Below, piece by piece: positions 16,768 through 24,573 of a stretch of DNA of 64,000 bases. The translations under genes were made by a program, and so were the position numbers. The DNA is from Aestuariivita sp. (GTDB taxonomy: Bacteria; Pseudomonadota; Alphaproteobacteria; Rhodobacterales; Rhodobacteraceae). The notes under the pieces are model-generated. The model made no database searches. It was not told the origin of the DNA and saw only the letters and a list, made by a program, of their open reading frames with translations. The stretch covers positions 175,843 to 239,842 of the forward strand of contig NZ_JAAWWD010000001.1 in NCBI RefSeq assembly GCF_021404545.1. Reading direction: 5' to 3'. Within the stretch, counting starts at the first letter, position 1; each line of letters starts with the position of its first letter.

Positions 16768-16789
16768 CCTTGCCGTGTTGAAGGCAAGG
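16768..16789. promoter_or_regulatory. Inverted repeat in the GntR/gentisate divergent promoter
   Basis: CCTTGCC (16768-16774) and GGCAAGG (16783-16789) form a perfect 7-bp inverted repeat with 8 bp between. It lies 48 bp before the dioxygenase start and 85 bp from the GntR start, next to an AT-rich patch (16750-16767). It is a candidate operator for the adjacent GntR protein. Confidence 0.5.
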
Positions 16790-16836
16790 TGCCACACTCG
16801 GCCCGGACCAGGATCAACCGCCAGCCGAGGACGCCG

Positions 16837-17955
16837 ATGACCCCTCCCCGAGAAAACCACCGTGAAGATGTGATTGGCCGCGCCAATGTCGAAGATACGC
16901 CCGAGCTGCTGGCCTATTACGATGAGCTTGATACGCTCGATACCGGTGCCTTGTGGACGGTGGCCAACAAGATCGAGCCGTGGGAGCCTGCCTCGCAATC
17001 CAAGCCCGTTCTCTGGCGCTATAACGATCTGCGCGCGCATGTGTTGCGCTCTGTCGATCTGGTGACGCCGGAAAAGGCGGGGCGGCGGGTGATCTATCTC
17101 AACAACCCTGGACGCACGGATGTGTCGGCGGCCGTGGGCTGGATCTATGCGGGGCTGCAAGTGATGCATCCCGGAGAGGTCGCCAGCGCGCATCGCCATT
17201 CGGCCAGCGCGATCCGCTTCATCATGGAAGGGTCGGGCGCCTATACGGTGGTGGACGGGCACAAGATGACGCTGGGCCGGAACGATTTCGTGCTGACCCC
17301 CAACGGCACCTGGCATGAGCATGGGGTCTCTGAGGATGGCAGCCCCTGCATCTGGCAGGATGGGCTGGACATTCCCTTTGTCAACGCGATGGAGGCGAAT
17401 TTCTACGAGGTTCATCCCGATCTGCAACAGGCCGTGACATATCCGGTCGACGACATGACGAAGACCTGGGGCAATCCCGGCCTGACCCCGGGTGGCGGCG
17501 ATTGGGACAAGGGCTATAGCCCGCTCTTCAAATATGAATGGGAGCCGACCTATGACGCGCTCACCAAGTATTCTGCCGCGTCCGAGCCATCGCCCTTTGA
17601 CGGCACGCTGATGGAGTATGTGAACCCGGTCACCAATGGACCGGTGATGCAGACGATGGGTGCCAGCATGCAGATGCTGGCCCCCGGTCAGGTGACAAAG
17701 GCGCACCGGCACACGGGCAGTTACCTGTACCAGGTGGCCAAGGGCAGCGGCTACAGCCTCATCAACGGACAGCGCTTCGACTGGTGCGAGCGCGACATTT
17801 TTTGCGTGCCCTCCTGGGCCTGGCACGAACATGGCAACACCTCCCAGACCGAGGATGCCTGCCTCTTCTGCCTGAACGACCTGCCGGTGATCCGCGCGCT
17901 CGGCCTCTACCGCGAAGAGGCGTTCGGAGACAATAACGGCCATCAGATCACGTAA
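16837..17955 (+). CDS. Gentisate 1,2-dioxygenase (bicupin)
   Basis: 372 residues, two cupin domains. The N-terminal one holds the probable Fe(II) ligands His119 and His121 (SAHRHSASAIRF) and His160 (TWHEHG). The C-terminal cupin repeats the pattern (KAHRHTGSYLYQ and AWHEHG). The enzyme opens gentisate between C1 and C2 to give maleylpyruvate. ATG 16837 has GAGG seven bases upstream. The next gene, a FAH-type hydrolase, follows by 13 bp and fits the following step. Members of this family can also cleave salicylate or 1-hydroxy-2-naphthoate, so substrate range should be tested. Confidence 0.9.
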   Translation: MTPPRENHREDVIGRANVEDTPELLAYYDELDTLDTGALWTVANKIEPWEPASQSKPVLWRYNDLRAHVLRSVDLVTPEKAGRRVIYLNNPGRTDVSAAVGWIYAGLQVMHPGEVASAHRHSASAIRFIMEGSGAYTVVDGHKMTLGRNDFVLTPNGTWHEHGVSEDGSPCIWQDGLDIPFVNAMEANFYEVHPDLQQAVTYPVDDMTKTWGNPGLTPGGGDWDKGYSPLFKYEWEPTYDALTKYSAASEPSPFDGTLMEYVNPVTNGPVMQTMGASMQMLAPGQVTKAHRHTGSYLYQVAKGSGYSLINGQRFDWCERDIFCVPSWAWHEHGNTSQTEDACLFCLNDLPVIRALGLYREEAFGDNNGHQIT

Positions 17956-17968
17956 AGGACAAGACCAG

Positions 17969-18895
17969 ATGAAACTCGTTACCTATGCCGCCTCGGTGGA
18001 GGCCGCGCCGCGCTTGGGCGTGATCGAAGACGGCTATGTGGTCGATGTGGCCGCATTTGGCGCGGCTTCGGGCCTCAGCTTGCCCAACCGGATGCTCGAT
18101 TTCATCGATGCCGGGCCGCGGGCCGTCGCCCAGCTGGGCGATGCGCTCAACCATGCGGCGAGGGATTGGGGGACGGGCACCGCAGTGCCCGCGCCCAATG
18201 TGAGGCTTCTTGCTCCGATCCCGCGACCCCGTAAGAATATCTTTGGTATCGGGCTGAACTATCTCGACCATGTCACCGAAAGCGCCAAGGCGCTCGACAC
18301 CAAACCGGACCTGCCACAGCAGCCGGTAGTGTTCTCCAAACCCCCGACCGCTGTAATCGGTCCCGGTCAGGCCGTGCATCACGACGCCGCCATGACCCAG
18401 CAACTGGATTGGGAGGTGGAACTGGCCGTGATCATCGGCACCCGGGCCAAACGGGTCGCGCGGGCCGATGCGCTGAGCCATGTGTTCGGTTACTCGGTGA
18501 TGATCGACATTTCGGCCCGCGACAACCGGCGCGCGGGGCAATGGATCTTCTCGAAAGGGATGGACACCTATGCACCCTTTGGCCCCTGCATCGTGACAGC
18601 AGATGAGATCCCCGATCCACAAACCCTCGACCTGTGGCTGACGGTCAATGGGGTCGAAAAGCAGCGGTCGAACACCAGCCATATGCTGTTCAAGGTGGAT
18701 GAGCTGATTGCCGATCTGTCGACCGGTATGACGCTGGAGCCGGGCGATATCATCGCATCCGGCACGCCCGAAGGGGTGGGCGCAGGCCGCGATCCGCAGG
18801 AATGGCTTTGGCCCGGCGACGTGATCGAGGCGCATGTGCAAGGGATCGGCACGATCCGTCACCCGGTTGTGAACGCGACGGTTTTCGACGCATGA
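17969..18895 (+). CDS. Fumarylacetoacetate hydrolase-family enzyme, probable fumaryl/maleylpyruvate hydrolase
   Basis: 308 residues. The FAH core is seen in NIFGIGLNYLDHVTES and the metal-binding acidic residues in DWEVELAVIIG, followed by IDISARDN and SGTPEGVG. In gentisate pathways this family hydrolyses fumarylpyruvate (or maleylpyruvate directly) to pyruvate plus a C4 acid. It lies directly downstream of the dioxygenase. No maleylpyruvate isomerase is seen between them, which may mean direct maleylpyruvate hydrolysis. The stop overlaps the next start (ATGA at 18892). Confidence 0.88.
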   Translation: MKLVTYAASVEAAPRLGVIEDGYVVDVAAFGAASGLSLPNRMLDFIDAGPRAVAQLGDALNHAARDWGTGTAVPAPNVRLLAPIPRPRKNIFGIGLNYLDHVTESAKALDTKPDLPQQPVVFSKPPTAVIGPGQAVHHDAAMTQQLDWEVELAVIIGTRAKRVARADALSHVFGYSVMIDISARDNRRAGQWIFSKGMDTYAPFGPCIVTADEIPDPQTLDLWLTVNGVEKQRSNTSHMLFKVDELIADLSTGMTLEPGDIIASGTPEGVGAGRDPQEWLWPGDVIEAHVQGIGTIRHPVVNATVFDA

Positions 18896-19755
18896 CGCGA
18901 CCCTTCCCGCTGCGGCCCGAATTGGACCGCGCCTATAACGCGCGCGAAAGCGTCGTCTCGTTCGAGGACGAGTACGGCGCCCTCGTTGCGCTCAGCCGTA
19001 CGGCGCGACGCAGCCTGCCGGTGCAAGCCGATCTCGTCTTTGACCGCGCAAGCGGCATGAAGCTCGATCTCTATGGTGCGGGCGACGGGCGGCCCGTGCT
19101 GCTCTGGATCCATGGCGGGTATTGGCGGCTGGGCAACAAAGAGGACAATGCCTTTGCCGCACCCGGTCTGGTGGCGCAGGGTGTTGCCGTGGCCGTGATG
19201 GATTACACTCCGGCCCCCGCCGTCAGCCTGGATGAAATCGTCCGCGAAGTGCGCCAGGCCGTCGCCTGGCTGCACCGTAATGGCGGCGCCTATGGGCTGG
19301 ACACGACCCGTGTCCACGTCGGCGGCTCGTCTGCCGGAGGGCATCTGACCGGCATGCTGCTGACCGGCGACTGGGAGGCGGATTTCGGTCTGCCGCAGGA
19401 CGTGATCGGCGTGGCCCTTGCGCTGAGCGGGCTGTTTGAGCTGGAGCCCCTGCTTTACACCCAAGTCAACGACTGGGCGCGGATGGATCAGGCAGCGGTC
19501 GCGCGGCTTTCGCCGATGCGGCATATCCCCGACACGACCGAAGCCTCGCTGATCTTGTCTGTGGGCGGATTGGAGCCCGAAGGGTTTCCCCGCCAGACAC
19601 AGGATTACCACACAGCCTGGATCGCTGCGGGCCACAAGGCAGAGTGGGTTGAAATGCCCGGTTACAACCATTTCGACATCAGCGGAACCTTGTCAGATCC
19701 CTCGGGCGATCTGGTGCAGGCTACCGCACACGCCATTGCAGCGCAGCGGGGCTGA
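18892..19755 (+). CDS. Alpha/beta hydrolase, arylformamidase-like
   Basis: 287 residues. Oxyanion motif HGGYW at 74-78 and nucleophile Ser147 in GSSAG; the C-terminal NHFDI supplies the likely histidine. HGG-Y-W is typical of kynurenine formamidases and their relatives. Its start overlaps the FAH hydrolase stop, so it belongs to the gentisate operon. Possible roles are hydrolysis of an ester, amide or thioester upstream of gentisate, or formylkynurenine hydrolysis. It resembles the hydrolase at 56023 in domain layout, but the two are clearly different proteins. Confidence 0.85.
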   Translation: MTRPFPLRPELDRAYNARESVVSFEDEYGALVALSRTARRSLPVQADLVFDRASGMKLDLYGAGDGRPVLLWIHGGYWRLGNKEDNAFAAPGLVAQGVAVAVMDYTPAPAVSLDEIVREVRQAVAWLHRNGGAYGLDTTRVHVGGSSAGGHLTGMLLTGDWEADFGLPQDVIGVALALSGLFELEPLLYTQVNDWARMDQAAVARLSPMRHIPDTTEASLILSVGGLEPEGFPRQTQDYHTAWIAAGHKAEWVEMPGYNHFDISGTLSDPSGDLVQATAHAIAAQRG

Positions 19756-19758
19756 GCC

Positions 19759-20409
19759 ATGCGGTTCGATCTTGATCCCAACACGCCGGAGATCAGCTAT
19801 AAGCTGCTCACGGCCACAGTCACCCCGCGCCCGATCGCCTGGATTACCACGCTGTCGCCCGATGGCGTGACCAATGCCGCCCCGTTCAGCTTTTTCAACG
19901 CGATGGGCCATACGCCGCCAACCGTGGCCATTGGCATCTTGGGCGATCCGGAAAAAGGCTGGAAAGACACTGCGCGCAACATCCTCGATACCGGGCAATT
20001 CGTGGTGAACCTGGTGCCGGAGGCGTTGGCCGACGCGATGAACCTGACCTGCATGGATGCGCCGACAGATGTCAGCGAGCTGGACATCGCGGGGCTTGCC
20101 ACACGGCCCGCGCGCCATATCAACCCGGCCCTGATCGCCGCATCGCCGGTCGCCTTTGAATGCCGGACCCATTCGGTGGTCAGCACCGGCGCCTTTCAGG
20201 CCATTGTCATCGGTCAGGTGCTGGCCATCCATATCGATGATACCCTCGTTCTGGATGCCGACCGCGCCTATATCGACACGCCGAAACTGGGGTTGATCGG
20301 GCGCATGCACGGCTCGGGCTGGTACACGCGCAGCACCGACACCTTTCAGCTTGATCGCCCCGATTACGCGGGCTGGCGTGCGCGCAATGACCCGGATCGC
20401 GAAACCTGA
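19759..20409 (+). CDS. Flavin reductase-like FMN-binding protein
   Basis: 216 residues of the flavin reductase-like split-barrel family. TPRPIAWITTLSPDGVTNAAP and FSFFNAMGHTPPTVAIGI are the FMN-binding signatures. Members reduce FMN/FAD for two-component monooxygenases or are flavoprotein oxidoreductases. It follows the hydrolase by 3 bp as last gene of the gentisate operon. A partner monooxygenase is not in this operon; the monooxygenase at 26192 carries its own FAD site. The gene converges on the PaaK-like ligase with a small hairpin between. Confidence 0.87.
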   Translation: MRFDLDPNTPEISYKLLTATVTPRPIAWITTLSPDGVTNAAPFSFFNAMGHTPPTVAIGILGDPEKGWKDTARNILDTGQFVVNLVPEALADAMNLTCMDAPTDVSELDIAGLATRPARHINPALIAASPVAFECRTHSVVSTGAFQAIVIGQVLAIHIDDTLVLDADRAYIDTPKLGLIGRMHGSGWYTRSTDTFQLDRPDYAGWRARNDPDRET

Positions 20410-20438
20410 CCCGGACCGTTGATCCAAGATACGTGCAG

Positions 20439-20453
20439 CGTTCGGTTCGAACG
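20439..20453. terminator. Small hairpin between convergent genes
   Basis: CGTTCG (20439-20444) and CGAACG (20448-20453) with loop GTT, in the 48-bp gap between the convergent flavin reductase and ligase genes. It may end either transcript. There is no T tract, so the call is tentative. Confidence 0.4.
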
Positions 20454-20457
20454 GCGG

Positions 20458-21762
20458 TCAGGTCCCGCGCAGATCTGTGACACGCACCGGTTTGAACGCC
20501 CCTTCAAAGGATTTGGCGATCTCGCCGGGTATGCCTATGACGATACGCGGCGTTACACCGAACATACGATGAATCGCCCCAGTGATCTTTTCGGCGCCTA
20601 TATTCGGGGCGACGCTTTCGGCCAGTTCGACATGCACAACCAAGTCGTCCCTGTCGTTTTGCCAAAGGACCTCGACCCGGAAATCCGAGACATCCTCGCT
20701 TTGAAACATCAGATCTTCAAGGTCCGTGAACCCGATATTGATGCCCCGGACCTTGACGAAACCAGCGGTCCGATGAGTGTGCTTGACCAGCGGAAACACG
20801 TCATAGGCGCTGTCGCGCAGGATCCCGTCGCGCAGGGTCACGATGTCGCCGGTATTCCAGCGCAAGAACGGTGTCGCATTGTTGGTCACCAGAGATGTCA
20901 CCACCAACAGCCCCGGCTCCCCCTCGGGCACGGGCTCCAGCGTTTTTTCATCCAGAACTTCCGGATAGCAGAAATCGGCCCAGAACCTGAACCCGTCGCA
21001 GGCGTGATCCTCGCAGCCCAGCATCATCGCCTCGGTCATGCCATAGCAATCGCGCACTTCTGCCCCCCAAAGTGCCGAAAGCTTGGCGCGTTTGGAGGCC
21101 GATAGAGGCTCGGCCGAGCACAGGATGCGTTCGACACTGGCCGCGGACAGATCGAACCCTTCGGATTTCGCAAGATTGCCCAGCTGTATTCCATAGCTGG
21201 CCATGCCGATCCAGGAGGATGGCTGAAACAGCCGGATCAGATCCAGCTGCGTTCCTGACGGCAGCGTGTTGCCGCCCCCCGCCCAGACCATGCCGATCCC
21301 CATGTCCGATCCGCTGCGCGACATCATATGGCCCGCCGGATGAATGCCCAAAGGCAACGACATATGGGTGATATCCGCATCCGTGAACCCGGCCAGATCG
21401 AGGCTGCGCTTGAACCCGATTTGACCGTAGTGGATGTCCTGCGCTGTGCGCGGATAGAAGAGAGGTTTGCCCGTCGACCCACCGGATCGCCAGAACTCGG
21501 TGACGTCCCTGCGGGTATTGATGCAGAAATCGTTATAGAACGTCTCGGGCGACATCGCGCGCAACTGGTCCTTGTCCAGGATGGGGATCTTGGCCCATTC
21601 CTCGGGCTCGATCACCGTTTCGAGGTCCAGCCCGTCGAGCGTGCCATCAAAGAAAGTCGACTTCTTCGCCTGCCGGACAGCGTTTTTGCGCCGCGTCGCC
21701 TGACGCTCCCGCAGCGCCTCGGGCGAGGGGGGGATATCGAGATCGGGGGTCTGTGCGGTCAC
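20458..21762 (-). CDS. Phenylacetate-CoA ligase (PaaK)-like AMP-forming enzyme
   Basis: 434 residues. Adenylation motifs: FWRSGGSTGKPLFYP (phosphate-binding loop), DCYGMTEAMMLG, and RWNTGDIVTL. The C-terminal domain matches the PaaK group (VKVRGINIGFTDLEDLMF). It should make an aryl-CoA (phenylacetyl-, anthraniloyl- or halobenzoyl-type); the substrate is not readable. GTG 21762 is preferred because GGGAGG lies 6 nt before it; ATG 21810 lacks such a site and would add a non-conserved leader. It is divergent from the TetR regulator and the three iron-sulfur proteins, and a TTCAAGCTTGAA box lies in its promoter. Confidence 0.87.
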   Translation of the reverse strand: MTAQTPDLDIPPSPEALRERQATRRKNAVRQAKKSTFFDGTLDGLDLETVIEPEEWAKIPILDKDQLRAMSPETFYNDFCINTRRDVTEFWRSGGSTGKPLFYPRTAQDIHYGQIGFKRSLDLAGFTDADITHMSLPLGIHPAGHMMSRSGSDMGIGMVWAGGGNTLPSGTQLDLIRLFQPSSWIGMASYGIQLGNLAKSEGFDLSAASVERILCSAEPLSASKRAKLSALWGAEVRDCYGMTEAMMLGCEDHACDGFRFWADFCYPEVLDEKTLEPVPEGEPGLLVVTSLVTNNATPFLRWNTGDIVTLRDGILRDSAYDVFPLVKHTHRTAGFVKVRGINIGFTDLEDLMFQSEDVSDFRVEVLWQNDRDDLVVHVELAESVAPNIGAEKITGAIHRMFGVTPRIVIGIPGEIAKSFEGAFKPVRVTDLRGT

Positions 21763-21817
21763 GTTCGCCTCCCGGCACTGTGGTCCTTGGAGGCAGTGTA
21801 GCAGAGGCATCTTGTGC

Positions 21818-21829
21818 TTCAAGCTTGAA
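21818..21829. promoter_or_regulatory. Operator box A, TTCAAGCTTGAA
   Basis: Perfect 12-bp palindrome TTCAAGCTTGAA in the divergent ligase/TetR promoter, followed by ATAC. The same or closely related sequence occurs at 28549, 34500 (variant), 37739 and 56901, always upstream of catabolic or transport genes. Palindromes of this size and AT content are usual MarR-family sites. The assignment to a MarR protein is inferred. Confidence 0.65.
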
Positions 21830-21831
21830 AT

Positions 21832-21855
21832 ACTCTATCCGATAGCGTATAGAGT
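21832..21855. promoter_or_regulatory. Probable TetR operator
   Basis: Inverted repeat ACTCTAT (21832-21838) and ATAGAGT (21849-21855) with a 10-bp centre that also contains the partial symmetry ATCCGATAGCG. It lies 43 bp before the TetR gene and close to the divergent ligase, the usual position for autoregulation by a TetR dimer. Confidence 0.6.
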
Positions 21856-21897
21856 TTTGGCGCGACGACGCGCATTAGGCGGAGGACCACCAGCGAC

Positions 21898-22515
21898 ATG
21901 TCACAGATCGACACCATGGCCCGGCGCGCCGTTTCACGCGGCGATCGCGACGGCGCTCAGATCTGGGTATTGGGTGCGCTGAATACCATTGCCCGCGATG
22001 GGGTCGATGCGGTCCGGGTGGAGCGTCTGGCCCGCGAGATCGGTGTTTCCAAAGGCAGTTTCTATTGGTTCTTTGCCAGTATAGACGATCTTCTGGCGCG
22101 CAGCCTGGATCATTGGAAGACCCATCTCAATGACGCCGTCTTCGCTCAGATCCGCAACCTGGATGGACCGGTAATGGACCGGATGTGCCGGTTGATCGAC
22201 ACCGTCTTTCAAAGCAGGCTGGGCCGCTACGACGCTGCGATCCGCGCCTGGGCAATGAAAGATCCGCGCGTACAAACGGTTGTCGGCACCGTGGATCGCG
22301 AACGGTTGAGTTTCCTGGTCGAAATTTTCTCGGAAAGCGGAATGTCGGATCAGACTGCCCGCAATCGCGCGCATCTCTTTTACCGGGCGCTGATCGCGGA
22401 GTCCTATCTGGGCGCCTATCCCGGGGCCTCTGTCCGGGATGCCTATCTCAAGGAACTTCTTGCCGAACTGCTCTCCGCGACCTTGGAGACCCCGATCAGA
22501 CCATCCGCGCCCTAG
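21898..22515 (+). CDS. TetR-family transcriptional regulator
   Basis: 205 residues. The N-terminal helix-turn-helix is clear: VERLAREIGVSKGSFYWFFASIDDLL at about residues 41-66, in its normal place. The C-terminal effector domain is unclassified. It begins the plus-strand unit that continues into the three RdhA/QueG-like proteins (12 bp to the first), so it probably controls them and the divergent PaaK-like ligase through the palindrome at 21832-21855. An aromatic acid or acyl-CoA ligand is plausible but not shown. Confidence 0.9.
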   Translation: MSQIDTMARRAVSRGDRDGAQIWVLGALNTIARDGVDAVRVERLAREIGVSKGSFYWFFASIDDLLARSLDHWKTHLNDAVFAQIRNLDGPVMDRMCRLIDTVFQSRLGRYDAAIRAWAMKDPRVQTVVGTVDRERLSFLVEIFSESGMSDQTARNRAHLFYRALIAESYLGAYPGASVRDAYLKELLAELLSATLETPIRPSAP

Positions 22516-22527
22516 GAGCTCATCGCA

Positions 22528-23553
22528 ATGGATGCCGCCGCCGTCAAAGAGCTTGCCAAAGACCTTGGCGCCGATCTGGTCGGCATCGCCAGCGCGGATG
22601 TGCTGAACGCAAACCCGCCTGATCCCAAGGTGCCGCAGACACCCGACCGGATCTCGCGCCATTGCAGAAGTGTCATCGTGATCGCGAACCGCATCCCTGT
22701 GGCGGCATTCCGTGCGAAATCCAGCGTGGCAGTGCAATATATCGACATGCTGGTGCTGCGCCGCATGGACCGGATCGCGGCGAAACTCTCTGCCCATCTC
22801 GAAGACGCGGGCCACCCGAGTTTTGTCACCGCAGCGCAGGAAACCGATTGGGATTACAAACGCGCCAGCTATGGTCGTCTGTCCACCCGGCATCTGGGGG
22901 TAGAGGCCGGGCTGGGTACGCTGGGGTTGGATGTGAACATCCTGACCCCGGAATACGGGCCGCGCGTCTATCTGACAGGTATCCTGACCGAGCTGGAGCT
23001 GGAACCCGACGGGCGCATGACCGAACAGGTCTGCATCGGGGAAAGCTGCTCGCGCTGTCTGCATTCCTGTCCGACCGACGCGGTGGAGCATTTCAACCTC
23101 AACAAACGCGCCTGTGCCCAGGCCGCGCAGGAGTTCGGCTTCATGACCTCGCTTGCGCTGTTCGAAGCGATGATCGACGGCGACGCGGCGCGCAAGAAGG
23201 AACTGATGGCGAGCCGTGATCTGTTCGGCTTCTGGCAGGGCATGCTCCGCGTTGTCGGCTCGTTCGGCGATTGCCCGCGCTGTCTGGCGGTCTGCCCGGT
23301 GGGCAATGATTACCACGCGCATCTGGCCAAACCGCAAAAACTGATCCCCGAAAAGACCGACGAGAAAGTCGCCAAGGGCAAACGCTTCAAAGCCGCGCGT
23401 GAGGCCGGAGAGCCTGCGACGGGCCTGTCGGAGTACAACATCCGCTGGGTGGGCGAGGATGGCTATCAGGGCATTGTGGCCCGGCAACTCAGAGAGTTTC
23501 GTGAGACGCAAAAGGCGCGCGCCCAGGCCAGTGAAAAGGACCGCTCGACATGA
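22528..23553 (+). CDS. RdhA/QueG-like double [4Fe-4S] protein, first of three
   Basis: 341 residues. The N-terminal domain has ADLVGIASADV and EAGLGTLGLDVNILTPEYG, a hallmark of the reductive dehalogenase/epoxyqueuosine reductase (QueG) superfamily, which binds cobalamin. The ferredoxin part has cysteines 169, 174, 177 and 181, then Cys196, then 249, 252 and 256, enough for two [4Fe-4S] clusters. No TAT signal or membrane segment is seen, so it should be cytoplasmic. It overlaps the next homologue (ATGA). It is not QueG itself, since spacing and C-terminus differ. Substrate unknown; the context of CoA ligase and aromatic genes suggests reductive chemistry on aromatic compounds. Confidence 0.82.
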   Translation: MDAAAVKELAKDLGADLVGIASADVLNANPPDPKVPQTPDRISRHCRSVIVIANRIPVAAFRAKSSVAVQYIDMLVLRRMDRIAAKLSAHLEDAGHPSFVTAAQETDWDYKRASYGRLSTRHLGVEAGLGTLGLDVNILTPEYGPRVYLTGILTELELEPDGRMTEQVCIGESCSRCLHSCPTDAVEHFNLNKRACAQAAQEFGFMTSLALFEAMIDGDAARKKELMASRDLFGFWQGMLRVVGSFGDCPRCLAVCPVGNDYHAHLAKPQKLIPEKTDEKVAKGKRFKAAREAGEPATGLSEYNIRWVGEDGYQGIVARQLREFRETQKARAQASEKDRST

Positions 23554-24548
23554 GTTTCGTGTTTCAGGAGCCGATCGACAGCGCGGCGATCAAGGCAAAG
23601 GGCAGGGCGCTTGGCGTCGATCTGGTTGGCATCGCCGATGGGGCCGTGATGAATGCGCATCCGCCCAATCCGCGCCTGCCCCAGACACCAGACCGGATCA
23701 CCGATCATGACGGGGATCGCTGCATCGTGCTGGCCAAACGCTATAGCATCGGGACCACCCGCCTGCCCCGCGTGGATGAACGGCACAAGTACTATAATGA
23801 TGAGCTGACCCTTTCGGAACTTGAAAGCGCCTCGCTGGAACTGGTGCTTTGGCTTGAGGATATGGGATACCCGGCCCTGATCATCCCGCCGACTCACGTG
23901 GATCCCTGGGTCTATTTCGGGGAGCCGGACCAGCATACCGAAACGATCCTGTCGCTGACCCATGCCGCGGTCGAGGCCGGTTTGGGCACGCTGGGCATGG
24001 CCGAACAATTGATCACACCCGAATACGGCCCGCGCGTATTGCTGAGCGCCGTTCTGACCTCCGCCCCGGTGGAGCCGGACCGCAAACGCGACGAGGCGCT
24101 TTGTCTCGGGCCGCGTTGCGGGCGCTGCGTGCAGACCTGCCCGGTGGATGCGGTGGGGCATTTCGAACGCGACTGGAAGACCTGCAACACCCAACGCTCC
24201 CCCCATGGGTTTCATGCGCTGGCCGACCATCTGGGCCGGATCATAGACGAGCCCGACCCGGAGGTGAAAAAGCAGATGCTACGCAGCAAGGACCAGTTCT
24301 ATATCTGGCAATCCATGCTGCGCGGCGCAGGGGTGGTGACCGGCTGCCGCCGCTGTCAGGATGTATGCCCCGTCGGCTCCGACTACACCCGGTTGGCGGA
24401 TGCGCTGGATGAGATCCCCGAGGCAAACGCGGCCAAATCCGCCCGCCTCACCGCCTATGCGCAGGCGGAGGCAGATGGTGCCCCGCCCCAAAGCTATGAC
24501 TCGGCCAAACGCTGGATCGGCACATTGAAAGAGCCGACACAAGGCTGA
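23550..24548 (+). CDS. RdhA/QueG-like double [4Fe-4S] protein, second of three
   Basis: 332 residues, same architecture as its upstream neighbour: VDLVGIADGAV, EAGLGTLGMAEQLITPEYG, then cysteines 185, 190, 193 and 197, Cys212, and 266, 269 and 273. The two share clear similarity throughout, including PNPRLPQTPDRI against PDPKVPQTPDRI, so they are a tandem duplication that has diverged. They may form a heteromer. No signal peptide. The start overlaps the previous stop, and the third homologue starts 25 bp downstream. Confidence 0.82.
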   Translation: MSFVFQEPIDSAAIKAKGRALGVDLVGIADGAVMNAHPPNPRLPQTPDRITDHDGDRCIVLAKRYSIGTTRLPRVDERHKYYNDELTLSELESASLELVLWLEDMGYPALIIPPTHVDPWVYFGEPDQHTETILSLTHAAVEAGLGTLGMAEQLITPEYGPRVLLSAVLTSAPVEPDRKRDEALCLGPRCGRCVQTCPVDAVGHFERDWKTCNTQRSPHGFHALADHLGRIIDEPDPEVKKQMLRSKDQFYIWQSMLRGAGVVTGCRRCQDVCPVGSDYTRLADALDEIPEANAAKSARLTAYAQAEADGAPPQSYDSAKRWIGTLKEPTQG

Positions 24549-24573
24549 CCAACCCGCCCGACCGGAAGGATGG

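Noticed and set aside
16753..17943. 396-residue open frame on the minus strand
   Set aside because: Antisense to gentisate dioxygenase; metal ligands and family length support the plus-strand gene.
20439..20453. Possible tRNA T-arm (GGTTCGAAC)
   Set aside because: There is no acceptor stem, anticodon arm or CCA end around it; it is better explained as the small hairpin between convergent genes.
21934..23511. 525-residue open frame on the minus strand
   Set aside because: Antisense to the TetR gene and the first iron-sulfur protein, both with recognisable domains.
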